A stretch of DNA of 6,123 nt from Rhodobiaceae bacterium (GCA_002728335.1 PBXC01000021.1:12112-18234), one strand, 5' to 3'; numbered from the stretch's first letter, positions 1-6,123 are shown. The notes: generated by a model not told the origin, from the letters alone. Translations and numbers: made by a program.

Positions 1-216
1 AAGACATTTGATGGATATTCTTTTACAGCAAACTCTGTATCAATGAATCTTGATACATCATTTATTCTGGTTGATGGTCCTGTAATTGGAGGAAATAATA
101 ATGTTTATTTTGAAGCTGGAAAAATTGAAGTTCATGATAAAGGGGCTAAAATTTTCTTTTCATCCGGTGTGAAATTAAACTTAGAAAAACTGAAAACAGA
201 GATTAAAAATGATTAA
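1..216 (+). CDS. lptC: LptC, lipopolysaccharide export protein, C-terminal fragment (5' end outside window)
   Basis: Frame 1 is open from the first base to a TAA at 214-216 and gives 71 residues with no start in view, so the gene begins upstream. The fragment reads KTFDGYSFTANSVSMNLD, then a VDGPVIGG turn, EAGKIEVHDKGAKIFF and SSGVKLNL. This alternation of short beta strands and turns fits the C-terminal half of the LptC beta-jellyroll, where an 'aG.i.i.d.G..i.F...V.l' pattern is usual. In the family, LptC is a single-pass inner-membrane protein that receives lipopolysaccharide from the LptB2FG transporter and passes it to LptA in the periplasm. The next gene, lptA, starts inside this one (8-nt overlap), which supports both the frame and translational coupling. 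The identification rests partly on context, because only the C-terminus is visible. Confidence 0.82.
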   Translation, partial: KTFDGYSFTANSVSMNLDTSFILVDGPVIGGNNNVYFEAGKIEVHDKGAKIFFSSGVKLNLEKLKTEIKND

Positions 217-727
217 TAAAAGTATCCTTATTTTAATTATCTTTTTTGTTTTTTTTCAAATTGATCAAGCATTATCTGAAGAAAGTAATAATTTTTCTAT
301 GGAGCAAAATGAACCATATGAAATTATTGCAGAGAATATGTTTATTGAAAGAGAGCAGAATGTTGTTGGTTTTTCAGGGAATGTTGTTTTAAAACAGGGA
401 CTTGCAAATTTAAAAGCGGATCAAATACTACTTTTTTTCAATGAAAATTTTGATCAGGAAGATTTCTATAAAATGGAAGCCTCAGGTAATATATTGATAA
501 GAAATAATGAAGCTACTTCAATAACTGGAAATTCAGCAACTTATAATGTGGATGATAATAAGTTAATCATGACAGAAAATGTCGTTTTAAAAAATCAATT
601 ATCAATGATCAATGGTAATAAGCTAATTTTAGACATTAATTCTGGAAAAATTGAGATTTTTGATGATAAGCTTGACCAAGAGAGAGTCAAAGGGGTATTG
701 GTAGATCAAGAAGATGATAAGGAATAA
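209..727 (+). CDS. lptA: LptA, periplasmic lipopolysaccharide bridge protein (OstA-like)
   Basis: 172 residues, a normal length for LptA. An N-terminal signal peptide is clear: Lys4, a hydrophobic core at about 5-18, and a likely cleavage after Ala-Leu-Ser at 21-23. An OstA/LptA beta-strand domain follows from about 36 to 151: 'YEIIAENMFIE' (37-47), 'VVGFSGNVVLKQGLANLKAD' (52-71), 'MEASGNILI' (89-97), 'ITGNSATYN' (105-113) and 'INGNKLILD' (134-142). In the family, LptA monomers stack into a periplasmic bridge that carries lipopolysaccharide from LptC to LptD. The ATG at 209 lies inside the end of lptC, with a modest AGAGA ribosome site at 198-202. The C-terminus is acidic (DQEDDKE). Two T-runs fall in the signal-peptide codons at 241-256, and another T-run is near 430; they cause no visible frameshift. 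lptB follows after 6 nt. Confidence 0.93.
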   Translation: MINKSILILIIFFVFFQIDQALSEESNNFSMEQNEPYEIIAENMFIEREQNVVGFSGNVVLKQGLANLKADQILLFFNENFDQEDFYKMEASGNILIRNNEATSITGNSATYNVDDNKLIMTENVVLKNQLSMINGNKLILDINSGKIEIFDDKLDQERVKGVLVDQEDDKE

Positions 728-733
728 TAAAAA

Positions 734-1498
734 ATGGCCAATGATGATCAAAGACCAGTTTTGATAAAAGATAGTGACGAAGGTCTTGTTATAAATAAAG
801 TAAGCAAGTCATTTTCTGGAAGGCCTGTTGTAAGAGAGGTTGAGTTTCAATTTAAATGTGGTGAAGCAATAGGGTTATTGGGCCCAAATGGGTCTGGAAA
901 AACCACTCTTTTTTATACTATCATTGGCTTAATAAAGCCTGACTCTGGATCAATTGTTCTTGATGGAGAAGATATTACAGATTTACCAATTTATAAGCGT
1001 TCTAAGAACGGGATTGGATACTTGCCTCAAGAAGCTTCTATATTTAGGGGACTAACTGTTGAGGATAATATTAGAGCAATTTTAGAGATTTTAGAGGAAG
1101 ATAATCTTAAAGTTGAAGAAGAGATAGATCATCTTTTAAAAGAATTTGATATAGATCATTTGAGAAGAACACCTGCTTTATCACTCTCCGGAGGTGAAAG
1201 AAGAAGAGTAGAAATTGCTAGATGTCTAGCTTCGCACCCGAAGTATATACTTTTAGATGAGCCATTTGCTGGTATTGACCCAATTGCTGTTGGTGAAATT
1301 AGGGAGTTAGTTTCACATCTAAAAGAGAGGGGTGTTGGAGTTCTCATTACGGATCATAATGTAAGAGAAACTCTAACTTTAATTGATAGGGCTGTTCTTA
1401 TTCATGAGGGCTCTGTTCTAATTGAAGGTGAACCAAGTGATATTGTGGGTAATGAGGATGTCAGAAAGGTTTATCTTGGAGATAGGTTCTCTATTTAA
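734..1498 (+). CDS. lptB: LptB, ATP-binding subunit of the lipopolysaccharide export ABC transporter
   Basis: 254 residues with every ABC ATPase motif intact: Walker A GPNGSGKTT (50-58), Q-loop Gln99 in YLPQE, signature LSGGERRR (151-158), Walker B YILLDEP (171-177, catalytic Glu176) and H-loop His208 in ITDHN. LptB-specific marks include ASIFRGLTVEDNI (101-113), the 'FAGIDPIAVGEI' stretch after Walker B, 'TDHNVRETL' and the C-terminal 'VRKVYLGDRF'. Its role in the family is to hydrolyse ATP as a cytoplasmic dimer and drive LptF/LptG to extract lipopolysaccharide from the inner membrane; lptF and lptG are not in the window. The N-terminus carries about 16 extra polar residues before the ABC core, which is common in alphaproteobacterial LptB. 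The ATG at 734 is preceded by AAGGAA at 719-724, a usable ribosome site about 10 nt upstream, so this start is favoured. Confidence 0.97.
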   Translation: MANDDQRPVLIKDSDEGLVINKVSKSFSGRPVVREVEFQFKCGEAIGLLGPNGSGKTTLFYTIIGLIKPDSGSIVLDGEDITDLPIYKRSKNGIGYLPQEASIFRGLTVEDNIRAILEILEEDNLKVEEEIDHLLKEFDIDHLRRTPALSLSGGERRRVEIARCLASHPKYILLDEPFAGIDPIAVGEIRELVSHLKERGVGVLITDHNVRETLTLIDRAVLIHEGSVLIEGEPSDIVGNEDVRKVYLGDRFSI

Positions 1499-1505
1499 TC
1501 AAATT

Positions 1506-1850
1506 GTGCAATTTTTTGATGATGTCATAAATTCAGTCGTTATTTGTTTTTCAAGATATTTCGATTTTGAAGGAAGGTCATCAAGATCAGAATTTTGGCA
1601 TTGGCAATTATTTAGAGTTTTATTATTTCTATCACTTACATTTCTAGAGACAATTTTATTTTCTGGTCTTAATTTTACATTTAATCTATTTCTCTTGATA
1701 CCTGAAATTTCAGTATCTATAAGAAGATTGCATGATACAAATAAGAGTGGACTATGGTATTTATTAACTTTTACCATTATAGGAATTATACCATTAATTT
1801 ATTTTTACTCTTTAAAAGGCGATGAGACTAAAAATAACTATAACTATTAA
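1506..1850 (+). CDS. DUF805 family small integral membrane protein
   Basis: With a GTG start at 1506 this is 114 residues. It opens MQFFDDVINSVV and then has the DUF805 signatures: 'YFDFEGRSSRSEFWHW' (18-33), a hydrophobic stretch at about 35-67, 'SVSIRRLHDTNKSGLWYLL' (69-87), a last hydrophobic stretch to about 102, and the polar tail 'KGDETKNNYNY' that matches the family's 'G..g.N.yG' ending. Three to four membrane segments are likely. The family's biochemical role is not established. The start is uncertain. The GTG gives the typical 'M.FF..i...f..Y..F.GR' opening and begins 7 nt after lptB stops, but it has no good ribosome site at normal spacing. In-frame ATGs at 1452 and 1458 lie inside lptB and would add 18 or 16 residues. 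sppA starts 6 nt downstream, so the gene is probably co-transcribed with its neighbours. Confidence 0.85.
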   Translation: MQFFDDVINSVVICFSRYFDFEGRSSRSEFWHWQLFRVLLFLSLTFLETILFSGLNFTFNLFLLIPEISVSIRRLHDTNKSGLWYLLTFTIIGIIPLIYFYSLKGDETKNNYNY

Positions 1851-1856
1851 AAAATA

Positions 1857-3686
1857 ATGATTAGATTATCGAAAATACTAGATTATTTTAAAATCTTTAT
1901 GAAATTTTTCATTAATTTTATTTTATTTTTACCTAAGTTCTTTTCCGGTTTAATAATTCTTGCAGTTATATTTTTTTCAATCAGGTTTATATCTTTAGAT
2001 AGTCCAGTTGATGTTGTTGATGGTTCAATTTTACATATTCCTATGGAAGGTATGATAGTTGAAGAAAAGACTCAGGATAAAGATATAAGAGACATTCTTT
2101 TTCAAGAATCTAATACCCCTCAAATTGATTTTCATCAGTTATTAAATGCAATTGATGGGGCAAAGGATGATGATAAAATAAAAGGAATATTTCTTGATTT
2201 AAGTGATTTTCTAGGAGGTTATCCTGCTGAGTTAATTAAAATTGCTAATCAACTTGAGGATTTCAAACTTTCAGGAAAATTTATTATTTCTTATTCTGAT
2301 TTCTATTCACAGAGTGCATATATAATATCCTCTCCCTCTACTGAAATTATTTCTTACCCTATAGGCGGAGTTCTTCTCAAAGGCTTTTCTTCAAAAAGAA
2401 TATTTTATAAAGACTTTTTTGATAAAATTGGGTTAGAGGTTATTAATCTTTCTGAGGGACAGTTTAAGTCAGCTTTTGAAAATTTAACTCTTTCATCCAT
2501 GAGTGAGGATGATAAAAACCAAAGACTTACCCTTTTCAAAAATATCTGGAAAGAAATCACCGACCTTATTGAAAAAAATAGGGAATTAGATACAGGATCA
2601 GTTGATTATTATTTAAATAATCTTGATATAATTTTAGAAAATAATGATGGTGATTGGGGGAAAGCCTCCGTTAATTCTCAATTGGTTGATAGTTTAATAA
2701 AACGTGGAGATCTAAAAGATTACTTGAAGGAAGAATATTATCAAAAAGAAATCGACTTGAAATATATTGATTATAGAGATTACATAAAATTGAATGAGAA
2801 TAGTGATGAAGAAAATACTATTGCAGTTATAAGTATTTTGGGACCAATTGTTGATGGTGATCAAGTTCCCGGAGTAGCTAGTGGAGATAATGTTTCATCC
2901 TTATTTGATAAAATTATAGAAAATGATCAAATAAAAGCAGTAGTTGTAAGAGTTAATACTCCAGGAGGATCAGTTTTTGCATCAGAATTAATAAGAGATG
3001 CATTATTGCGCGTGAAAGAAAAAAATATACCTATTGTAACATCTATGGGAGGTGTTGCTGCTTCAGGAGGATATTGGGTTGCGGCCTCCACAGATTATAT
3101 TTTTGCTGAAGAGTTGACTATTACAGGCTCTATTGGAGTAGCTTCAGTAATATTTAATGCAGAAGAAACATTTAAAAAAATTGGATTAAATGAAGACGGC
3201 ATATCATCATCCATATTTTCTGATACTTATAGAGGTATTTATACAAATAAACCTGATGAGAGAGTAATCAATCTCAATAAAATTATTATTCAAAATATTT
3301 ATGATAAATTTATTAATATAGTTTCTGAAGGCAGAAATTTGTCAATTGAAGAGGTTAATAAATTGGCAAAAGGGCAGGTTTGGACTGGAAAGGATTCAAT
3401 AGAGTTAAATTTAATTGATGAAATAGGTTCTTTGAAAAATGCTATTAAAAAAGCTGCTAGTTTGGCAAATATAGAGAGATATAATGTAAAAAGAATCTAT
3501 AAAAGAAAAAGTCGTCTTTCTAATTTCTTGCCCTTTATAATTAATGAGTTTCTAACAAAAGATAACATTATAAATAAGGATTTAGAAATAGATTATAGAT
3601 TTGAAGCTCTATTCAGCGATATAAACAACTATAATGATCCAAAATCAGTATATTATTTATGTGGCACTTGCATATTTATAAATTAA
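1857..3686 (+). CDS. sppA: SppA, signal peptide peptidase / protease IV, long (67K) form
   Basis: 609 residues, close to the 618 of E. coli SppA. A membrane anchor lies near the N-terminus (about 17-46), then two tandem ClpP/crotonase-like S49 peptidase domains: roughly 55-300 and 320-560. The catalytic Lys is Lys204 in 'GQFKSAFENL' (codon 2466-2468). The nucleophile is Ser403 in 'SMGGVAASGGYW' (codon 3063-3065). The spacing of 199 residues matches the Lys209/Ser409 pair of the E. coli enzyme. Other family marks are 'VVVRVNTPGGSVFASELI' (362-379) and 'TITGSIGVAS' (421-430). In the family the enzyme is a membrane-anchored tetramer whose active sites face the periplasm and degrade cleaved signal peptides left in the membrane. 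The ATG at 1857 has no clear ribosome site but lies 6 nt after the DUF805 gene, and the resulting N-terminus has the expected length before the anchor. The C-terminus ends in a Cys pair (Cys602, Cys605). Confidence 0.95.
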   Translation: MIRLSKILDYFKIFMKFFINFILFLPKFFSGLIILAVIFFSIRFISLDSPVDVVDGSILHIPMEGMIVEEKTQDKDIRDILFQESNTPQIDFHQLLNAIDGAKDDDKIKGIFLDLSDFLGGYPAELIKIANQLEDFKLSGKFIISYSDFYSQSAYIISSPSTEIISYPIGGVLLKGFSSKRIFYKDFFDKIGLEVINLSEGQFKSAFENLTLSSMSEDDKNQRLTLFKNIWKEITDLIEKNRELDTGSVDYYLNNLDIILENNDGDWGKASVNSQLVDSLIKRGDLKDYLKEEYYQKEIDLKYIDYRDYIKLNENSDEENTIAVISILGPIVDGDQVPGVASGDNVSSLFDKIIENDQIKAVVVRVNTPGGSVFASELIRDALLRVKEKNIPIVTSMGGVAASGGYWVAASTDYIFAEELTITGSIGVASVIFNAEETFKKIGLNEDGISSSIFSDTYRGIYTNKPDERVINLNKIIIQNIYDKFINIVSEGRNLSIEEVNKLAKGQVWTGKDSIELNLIDEIGSLKNAIKKAASLANIERYNVKRIYKRKSRLSNFLPFIINEFLTKDNIINKDLEIDYRFEALFSDINNYNDPKSVYYLCGTCIFIN

Positions 3687-3695
3687 TCTTTCCAC

Positions 3696-3724
3696 TTGCC
3701 TGCATAGGATTATACATTTATAAA
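3696..3724 (+). promoter_or_regulatory. Candidate sigma70-type promoter for rpmF
   Basis: In the only real gap between genes, TTGCCT (3696-3701; 4 of 6 match to TTGACA) and TATAAA (3719-3724; 5 of 6 match to TATAAT) are separated by exactly 17 nt. The position, about 27 nt before the rpmF start, would give a short leader containing the ribosome site. A ribosomal protein gene in its own unit behind a protease gene would be expected to have its own promoter. AT-rich DNA yields TATAAA-like boxes easily, so this remains a prediction. Confidence 0.42.
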
Positions 3725-3726
3725 CC
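3707..3726. repeat. Imperfect inverted repeat in the sppA-rpmF gap
   Basis: The arms GGATTATA (3707-3714) and TATAAACC (3719-3726) pair over 7 of 8 positions around a 4-nt centre, CATT. The right arm covers the candidate -10 box. No T-run follows, so it is a poor rho-independent terminator for sppA. It could be an operator-like site or a chance product of AT-rich sequence. Confidence 0.3.
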
Positions 3727-3739
3727 ATTCTAGAAATTT

Positions 3740-3744
3740 GGAGA
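3740..3744 (+). promoter_or_regulatory. Ribosome binding site of rpmF
   Basis: GGAGA lies 7 nt before the rpmF ATG. It is the clearest Shine-Dalgarno match in the window; the other genes have weak or overlapping sites. This fits a highly expressed ribosomal protein gene. Confidence 0.65.
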
Positions 3745-3751
3745 TATAAAA

Positions 3752-3937
3752 ATGGCAGTTCCAAAAAGAAAAGTAAGTCCTTCTAGGAGAGGAAAAAGAA
3801 GACTAGGTCATAAGAGTAAAGCACCTACTTATGTCGAAAATAAGGATTCTGGTGAACTTCATAGACCTCACCACATAGATCTAAAGAGTGGTATGTATAA
3901 TGGAAAACAAATACTTACTCAAAAGGATGCTGAGTAG
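3752..3937 (+). CDS. rpmF: 50S ribosomal protein L32 (bL32)
   Basis: 61 residues, the family's usual size. The start [17 protein letters not shown] is the hallmark basic N-terminus of bL32. The second half, '[20 protein letters not shown]' (24-43) followed by '[10 protein letters not shown]', is the alphaproteobacterial pattern. There are no zinc-binding cysteines, so this is the zinc-independent type. The protein is a small structural component of the large ribosomal subunit. In gammaproteobacteria rpmF sits between yceD and plsX; neither is here. It has its own good ribosome site and a promoter candidate upstream, and the transporter gene that follows starts only 6 nt after its TAG, so the two are probably transcribed together. 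Confidence 0.97.
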   Translation: MAVPKRKVSPSRRGKRRLGHKSKAPTYVENKDSGELHRPHHIDLKSGMYNGKQILTQKDAE

Positions 3938-3943
3938 AACACC

Positions 3944-4879
3944 TTGAATAAATCATACCCTGACAATTTAAAAGGAGCGATTATAATTTTATTTGCTTCA
4001 TTGATCTGGGGTTCAACTTTCGTACCACAAAAAATCGCGATGGATTTTTGGTCTCCGCTTCAATTTACAGCTATAAGGTTTTTAATTGGAGCCTTTTTGT
4101 TATTATTAATTATACCTTTCTTTCAATTACCTAAAAGGTTAAATCTCAAACCATTAATAATTTACGGCTTGGCATTAGGTACATTTCTTGGATTTGCTGC
4201 ATTATTTCAACAAATAGGTCTCGTTACGACAACAGCAACCAATGCTGGTTTTTTTACTAGTTTATATGTTTTATTAGTTCCTATTATTGGAATATTTCTT
4301 GGATCTTTACCTCATTTTTCACTTTGGATTGCTGTAGTAATTTGTATTTTTGGTTCAATGCTTTTAGCGGTACCCGAGGGTAACTTTATTTTAGAAAAAA
4401 TAAATAAAGGCGATATTTGGGTGATCATTGGTTCATTGCTATGGGCATTTCATGTTCAAGTTCTCTCTTTTGGTGTTAAGAAAAATCCAATAATGTTGCT
4501 AGCAATATTACAATTTTTCTTCGCATCTTTGGTTCTATTCGTATTTGGTTTTTTATTTTCTCCAAATGATTTATTAAATTTTCCAAATCTTTTCATAAAT
4601 CCCCTTGTTATTGGGACATTAATTTACTGTTCAGTAGGTTCAGTATGTATTGCCTTTGTTTTACAAATGATTGGGCAAAGATATTCTCCTCCAAATGAGG
4701 CGGCAATAATAATGAGCACTGAAGCAATATTTGCAGCCTTTTTTGGATGGTTGATTTTATCGGAATTTTTTAATGCAAGAATTATAACTGGTTCATTACT
4801 AATATTCATTGGAATAGTAATTTCACAAATTTATCCAATGCGAAATTATAAAATATTTAATGTTGAATCAGAAAAATAG
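3944..4879 (+). CDS. DMT superfamily (EamA domain) membrane transporter
   Basis: 311 residues with about ten membrane segments (near 10-30, 40-60, 69-93, 100-121, 124-144, 157-176, 183-206, 216-240, 256-274, 279-297), arranged as two EamA repeats. Marks of repeat one are 'LIWGSTFVPQKIAMD' (20-34) and 'LQFTAIRFLIGA' (39-50). Repeat two begins 'WVIIGSLLWAFHVQVL' and ends with 'PPNEAAIIMSTEAIFAAFFG' (249-268) and 'LSEFF' (272-276). Family members export or import small metabolites such as amino acids; the substrate cannot be told from the sequence. The start is TTG at 3944: a TAG closes the frame just upstream, and the first in-frame ATG (codon 33) would delete the first membrane helix. No strong ribosome site is seen (GAG at 3932-3934 at best), so translation may depend on coupling to rpmF. 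The last 23 nt overlap the end of metW on the other strand. Confidence 0.92.
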   Translation: MNKSYPDNLKGAIIILFASLIWGSTFVPQKIAMDFWSPLQFTAIRFLIGAFLLLLIIPFFQLPKRLNLKPLIIYGLALGTFLGFAALFQQIGLVTTTATNAGFFTSLYVLLVPIIGIFLGSLPHFSLWIAVVICIFGSMLLAVPEGNFILEKINKGDIWVIIGSLLWAFHVQVLSFGVKKNPIMLLAILQFFFASLVLFVFGFLFSPNDLLNFPNLFINPLVIGTLIYCSVGSVCIAFVLQMIGQRYSPPNEAAIIMSTEAIFAAFFGWLILSEFFNARIITGSLLIFIGIVISQIYPMRNYKIFNVESEK

Positions 4880-5462
4880 CCTCCTCAGCAAAAATATTTT
4901 CGGATTTATTTGGTTTACCAAAAAATTGTTTTTGTTTGTTTGAGGAAATTGTGACAGTTTGTTTAATTTCTAAATTTAACTGATCACTTAAATCTATAAA
5001 GTCTGATATTGTGCATAAGTGAATATTAACTGTTTCAAACCAAGTTGAATTTAACTTTGAAGTTATTGGCATTTTTCCTTTGAATAAAAGGTCTAACCTT
5101 ACTTTCCAGAAACCAAAATTTGGGATTGAGACAATAACCTTTTTGCCTATCCTAGTTAATTCGATAAGAATCTTTTTAGGCTCGATTGTGGCTTGTATTG
5201 TTTGACTAAGGATAACGTAATCAAAAGAATTATCAGGGTACAGCCCAAGATCTTTATCAGCATCTCCTTGAATAACTGACAAGCCTTTTGCAACACACTG
5301 ATTAACTTTTTTTTGATTTATTTCTAGCCCTTGAATCTTCGCATTTTTATTTTTACTTAAAAAATTAATCAATTCTCCATTACCACACCCTACATCAATA
5401 ACCTTTGAATTATTTTCAACAAGATCTGCAATAAGGTTTAGGTCTTTTCTTAAAGTGGTCAT
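4857..5462 (-). CDS. metW: MetW, methionine biosynthesis methyltransferase-fold protein
   Basis: 201 residues, normal for MetW. Seen in order: 'LRKDLNLIADLV' (4-15), the SAM-binding glycine motif 'VIDVGCGNGELI' (21-32), an acidic residue closing strand two (Glu47 in GLEI), 'QGDADKDLGLYPDNSFDYVI' (65-84) running into 'LSQTIQA' (85-91), 'SIPNFGFWKVR' (112-122) and 'NIHLCTISDF' (146-155). These last three are MetW-specific and separate it from generic methyltransferases. In the family, MetW works with MetX in making O-acyl-homoserine; in some bacteria it is needed for full MetX activity. The role as a true methyltransferase is not established. The ATG lies 13 nt behind the metX stop, with a weak GAGA ribosome site, so the two genes form one operon. 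The coding end overlaps eamA tail to tail. Confidence 0.95.
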   Translation of the reverse strand: MTTLRKDLNLIADLVENNSKVIDVGCGNGELINFLSKNKNAKIQGLEINQKKVNQCVAKGLSVIQGDADKDLGLYPDNSFDYVILSQTIQATIEPKKILIELTRIGKKVIVSIPNFGFWKVRLDLLFKGKMPITSKLNSTWFETVNIHLCTISDFIDLSDQLNLEIKQTVTISSNKQKQFFGKPNKSENIFAEEAIFLIQH

Positions 5463-5475
5463 AATTTTTTAATCT

Positions 5476-6123
5476 CTATAATAATGATTTAAGAAAACCA
5501 TCCATACAGGCATCAAATTCAGGCTCATCTAATAAAAATGCATCATGCCCTTTATCGGATTCAATTTCAACAAAGCTAACATCAGCCCCTCCTGCGCTAA
5601 GGGCTCTTACTATCATGAGGTTTTCAGAGGTTGGATAAAGCCAATCTCCAGTAAATGATACAACTAAGAATTTTAAATTTGTGTCAGTAAATATCTCTGT
5701 TAAAGTTTTTTTGTGCGTTTTTTCTAGATCAAAATAATCCATTGCTCTTGTTATGTATAAATAGGAATTGGCATCAAATCTATCAACAAATGTATGACCT
5801 TGATGCCTTAAATAACTCTCAATCTGAAAATCAGCATCAAAACCAAATCCTAGATCTTTTTTATCTTGTAATTTTCTACCAAATTTTTTTGTCAGTGATG
5901 CTTCCGACAAATAAGTAACATGAGCAGTCATCCTAGCAATAGATAGACCTTTAGAGGGATTAGTTCCTTTATCTTTATAATTGCCTGAATTCCAATTTAT
6001 ATCAGCCATAATTGCCTGACGACCCAATTCATGGAATGCAATATTTTGGGCTGTATGCCTAGAAGAAGTTGCTATTGGTATTGCTGACTTTAACCTTTTT
6101 GGAAAGGAAGCAGCCCATTCAAG
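5476..6123 (-). CDS. metX: MetX, homoserine O-acetyltransferase, C-terminal part (5' end outside window)
   Basis: The frame is open from the window edge (6123) to a TAG at 5476-5478 and gives 215 residues. A TTG at 6025-6027 looks like a start but is internal: the 32 codons before it continue the protein ([18 protein letters not shown], then '[15 protein letters not shown]'). The first visible residues follow directly after where the nucleophile motif GGSMGGMQ would be, so the catalytic Ser lies just off the edge. The other two members of the alpha/beta-hydrolase triad are visible: Asp160 of the fragment in 'FTGDWLYP' (codon 5644-5646) and His193 in '[11 protein letters not shown]' (codon 5545-5547). 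'[20 protein letters not shown]' is also typical. The reaction transfers an acyl group, normally acetyl from acetyl-CoA, to L-homoserine at the start of the methionine branch. Whether this one uses acetyl- or succinyl-CoA cannot be settled from the visible part. Followed by metW. Confidence 0.95.
   Translation of the reverse strand, partial: LEWAASFPKRLKSAIPIATSSRHTAQNIAFHELGRQAIMADINWNSGNYKDKGTNPSKGLSIARMTAHVTYLSEASLTKKFGRKLQDKKDLGFGFDADFQIESYLRHQGHTFVDRFDANSYLYITRAMDYFDLEKTHKKTLTEIFTDTNLKFLVVSFTGDWLYPTSENLMIVRALSAGGADVSFVEIESDKGHDAFLLDEPEFDACMDGFLKSLL

Noticed and set aside
241..256. T-runs in the lptA signal peptide as a programmed frameshift or slippage site
   Set aside because: The frame is intact on both sides and codes a normal hydrophobic signal peptide, where Phe codons naturally produce T-runs.
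1156..1347. Open frame of 63 codons on the - strand inside lptB
   Set aside because: It lies wholly over the conserved ABC ATPase coding region and has no family resemblance or ribosome site.
1499..1777. Open frame of 92 codons on the - strand over the DUF805 gene
   Set aside because: The + strand frame has clear DUF805 motifs; the opposite frame has none and is a by-product of AT-rich coding.
4624..4809. Open frame of 61 codons on the - strand inside the EamA transporter gene
   Set aside because: It is antisense to conserved membrane segments and has no recognisable domain.
4909..4922. Possible terminator hairpin after the transporter gene
   Set aside because: The stem is only 5-6 bp with two G-C pairs, and the run after it is A-rich on the + strand; it also lies within metW codons.
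6025..6027. TTG as the start of metX
   Set aside because: The frame stays open to the window edge, and the 32 codons upstream encode typical MetX sequence, so this is an internal Leu codon.

Overview
The window reads as a stretch of chromosome from a low-GC (by eye about 30%) Gram-negative bacterium, most likely an alphaproteobacterium, possibly an AT-rich, streamlined marine-type lineage. Three things suggest this: an alphaproteobacterial-style ribosomal protein L32, the lptC-lptA-lptB cluster, and the metX-metW pair. The genus cannot be told from the sequence. Coding density is very high. Neighbouring genes overlap or are 5-13 nt apart, apart from one 65-nt gap, and no stretch over 300 bases lacks a gene.

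Left block, + strand, 1-1850: the end of lptC (cut by the window edge), lptA and lptB, which make the periplasmic bridge and ATPase parts of the lipopolysaccharide transport (Lpt) machine. lptC and lptA overlap by 8 nt, and lptB follows 6 nt after lptA. A small DUF805 membrane protein comes next. It sits where many alphaproteobacteria carry rpoN, hpf and ptsN.

Centre, + strand, 1857-4879: a long-form signal peptide peptidase SppA (protease IV, with catalytic Lys and Ser both visible), then the only real intergenic gap (3687-3751), which holds a good sigma70-like promoter candidate and an imperfect inverted repeat. rpmF (L32) follows, then a TTG-started DMT/EamA-family transporter 6 nt behind it. 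lptC through sppA look like one cell-envelope transcription unit, and rpmF-eamA probably a second.

Right block, - strand, 4857-6123: metW and the C-terminal 215 residues of metX, an operon for O-acetylation of homoserine in methionine synthesis. Its reading direction is metX then metW. The 3' end of metW overlaps the 3' end of eamA by 23 nt, tail to tail.

I see no mobile element, tRNA, rRNA, CRISPR, phage gene or defence gene. This is ordinary housekeeping DNA with a few points of local interest: the gene order after lptB, the start of the DUF805 gene, the repeat over the rpmF promoter, the overlap of convergent genes, and no TGA stops. I do not find a convincing new biological system here.
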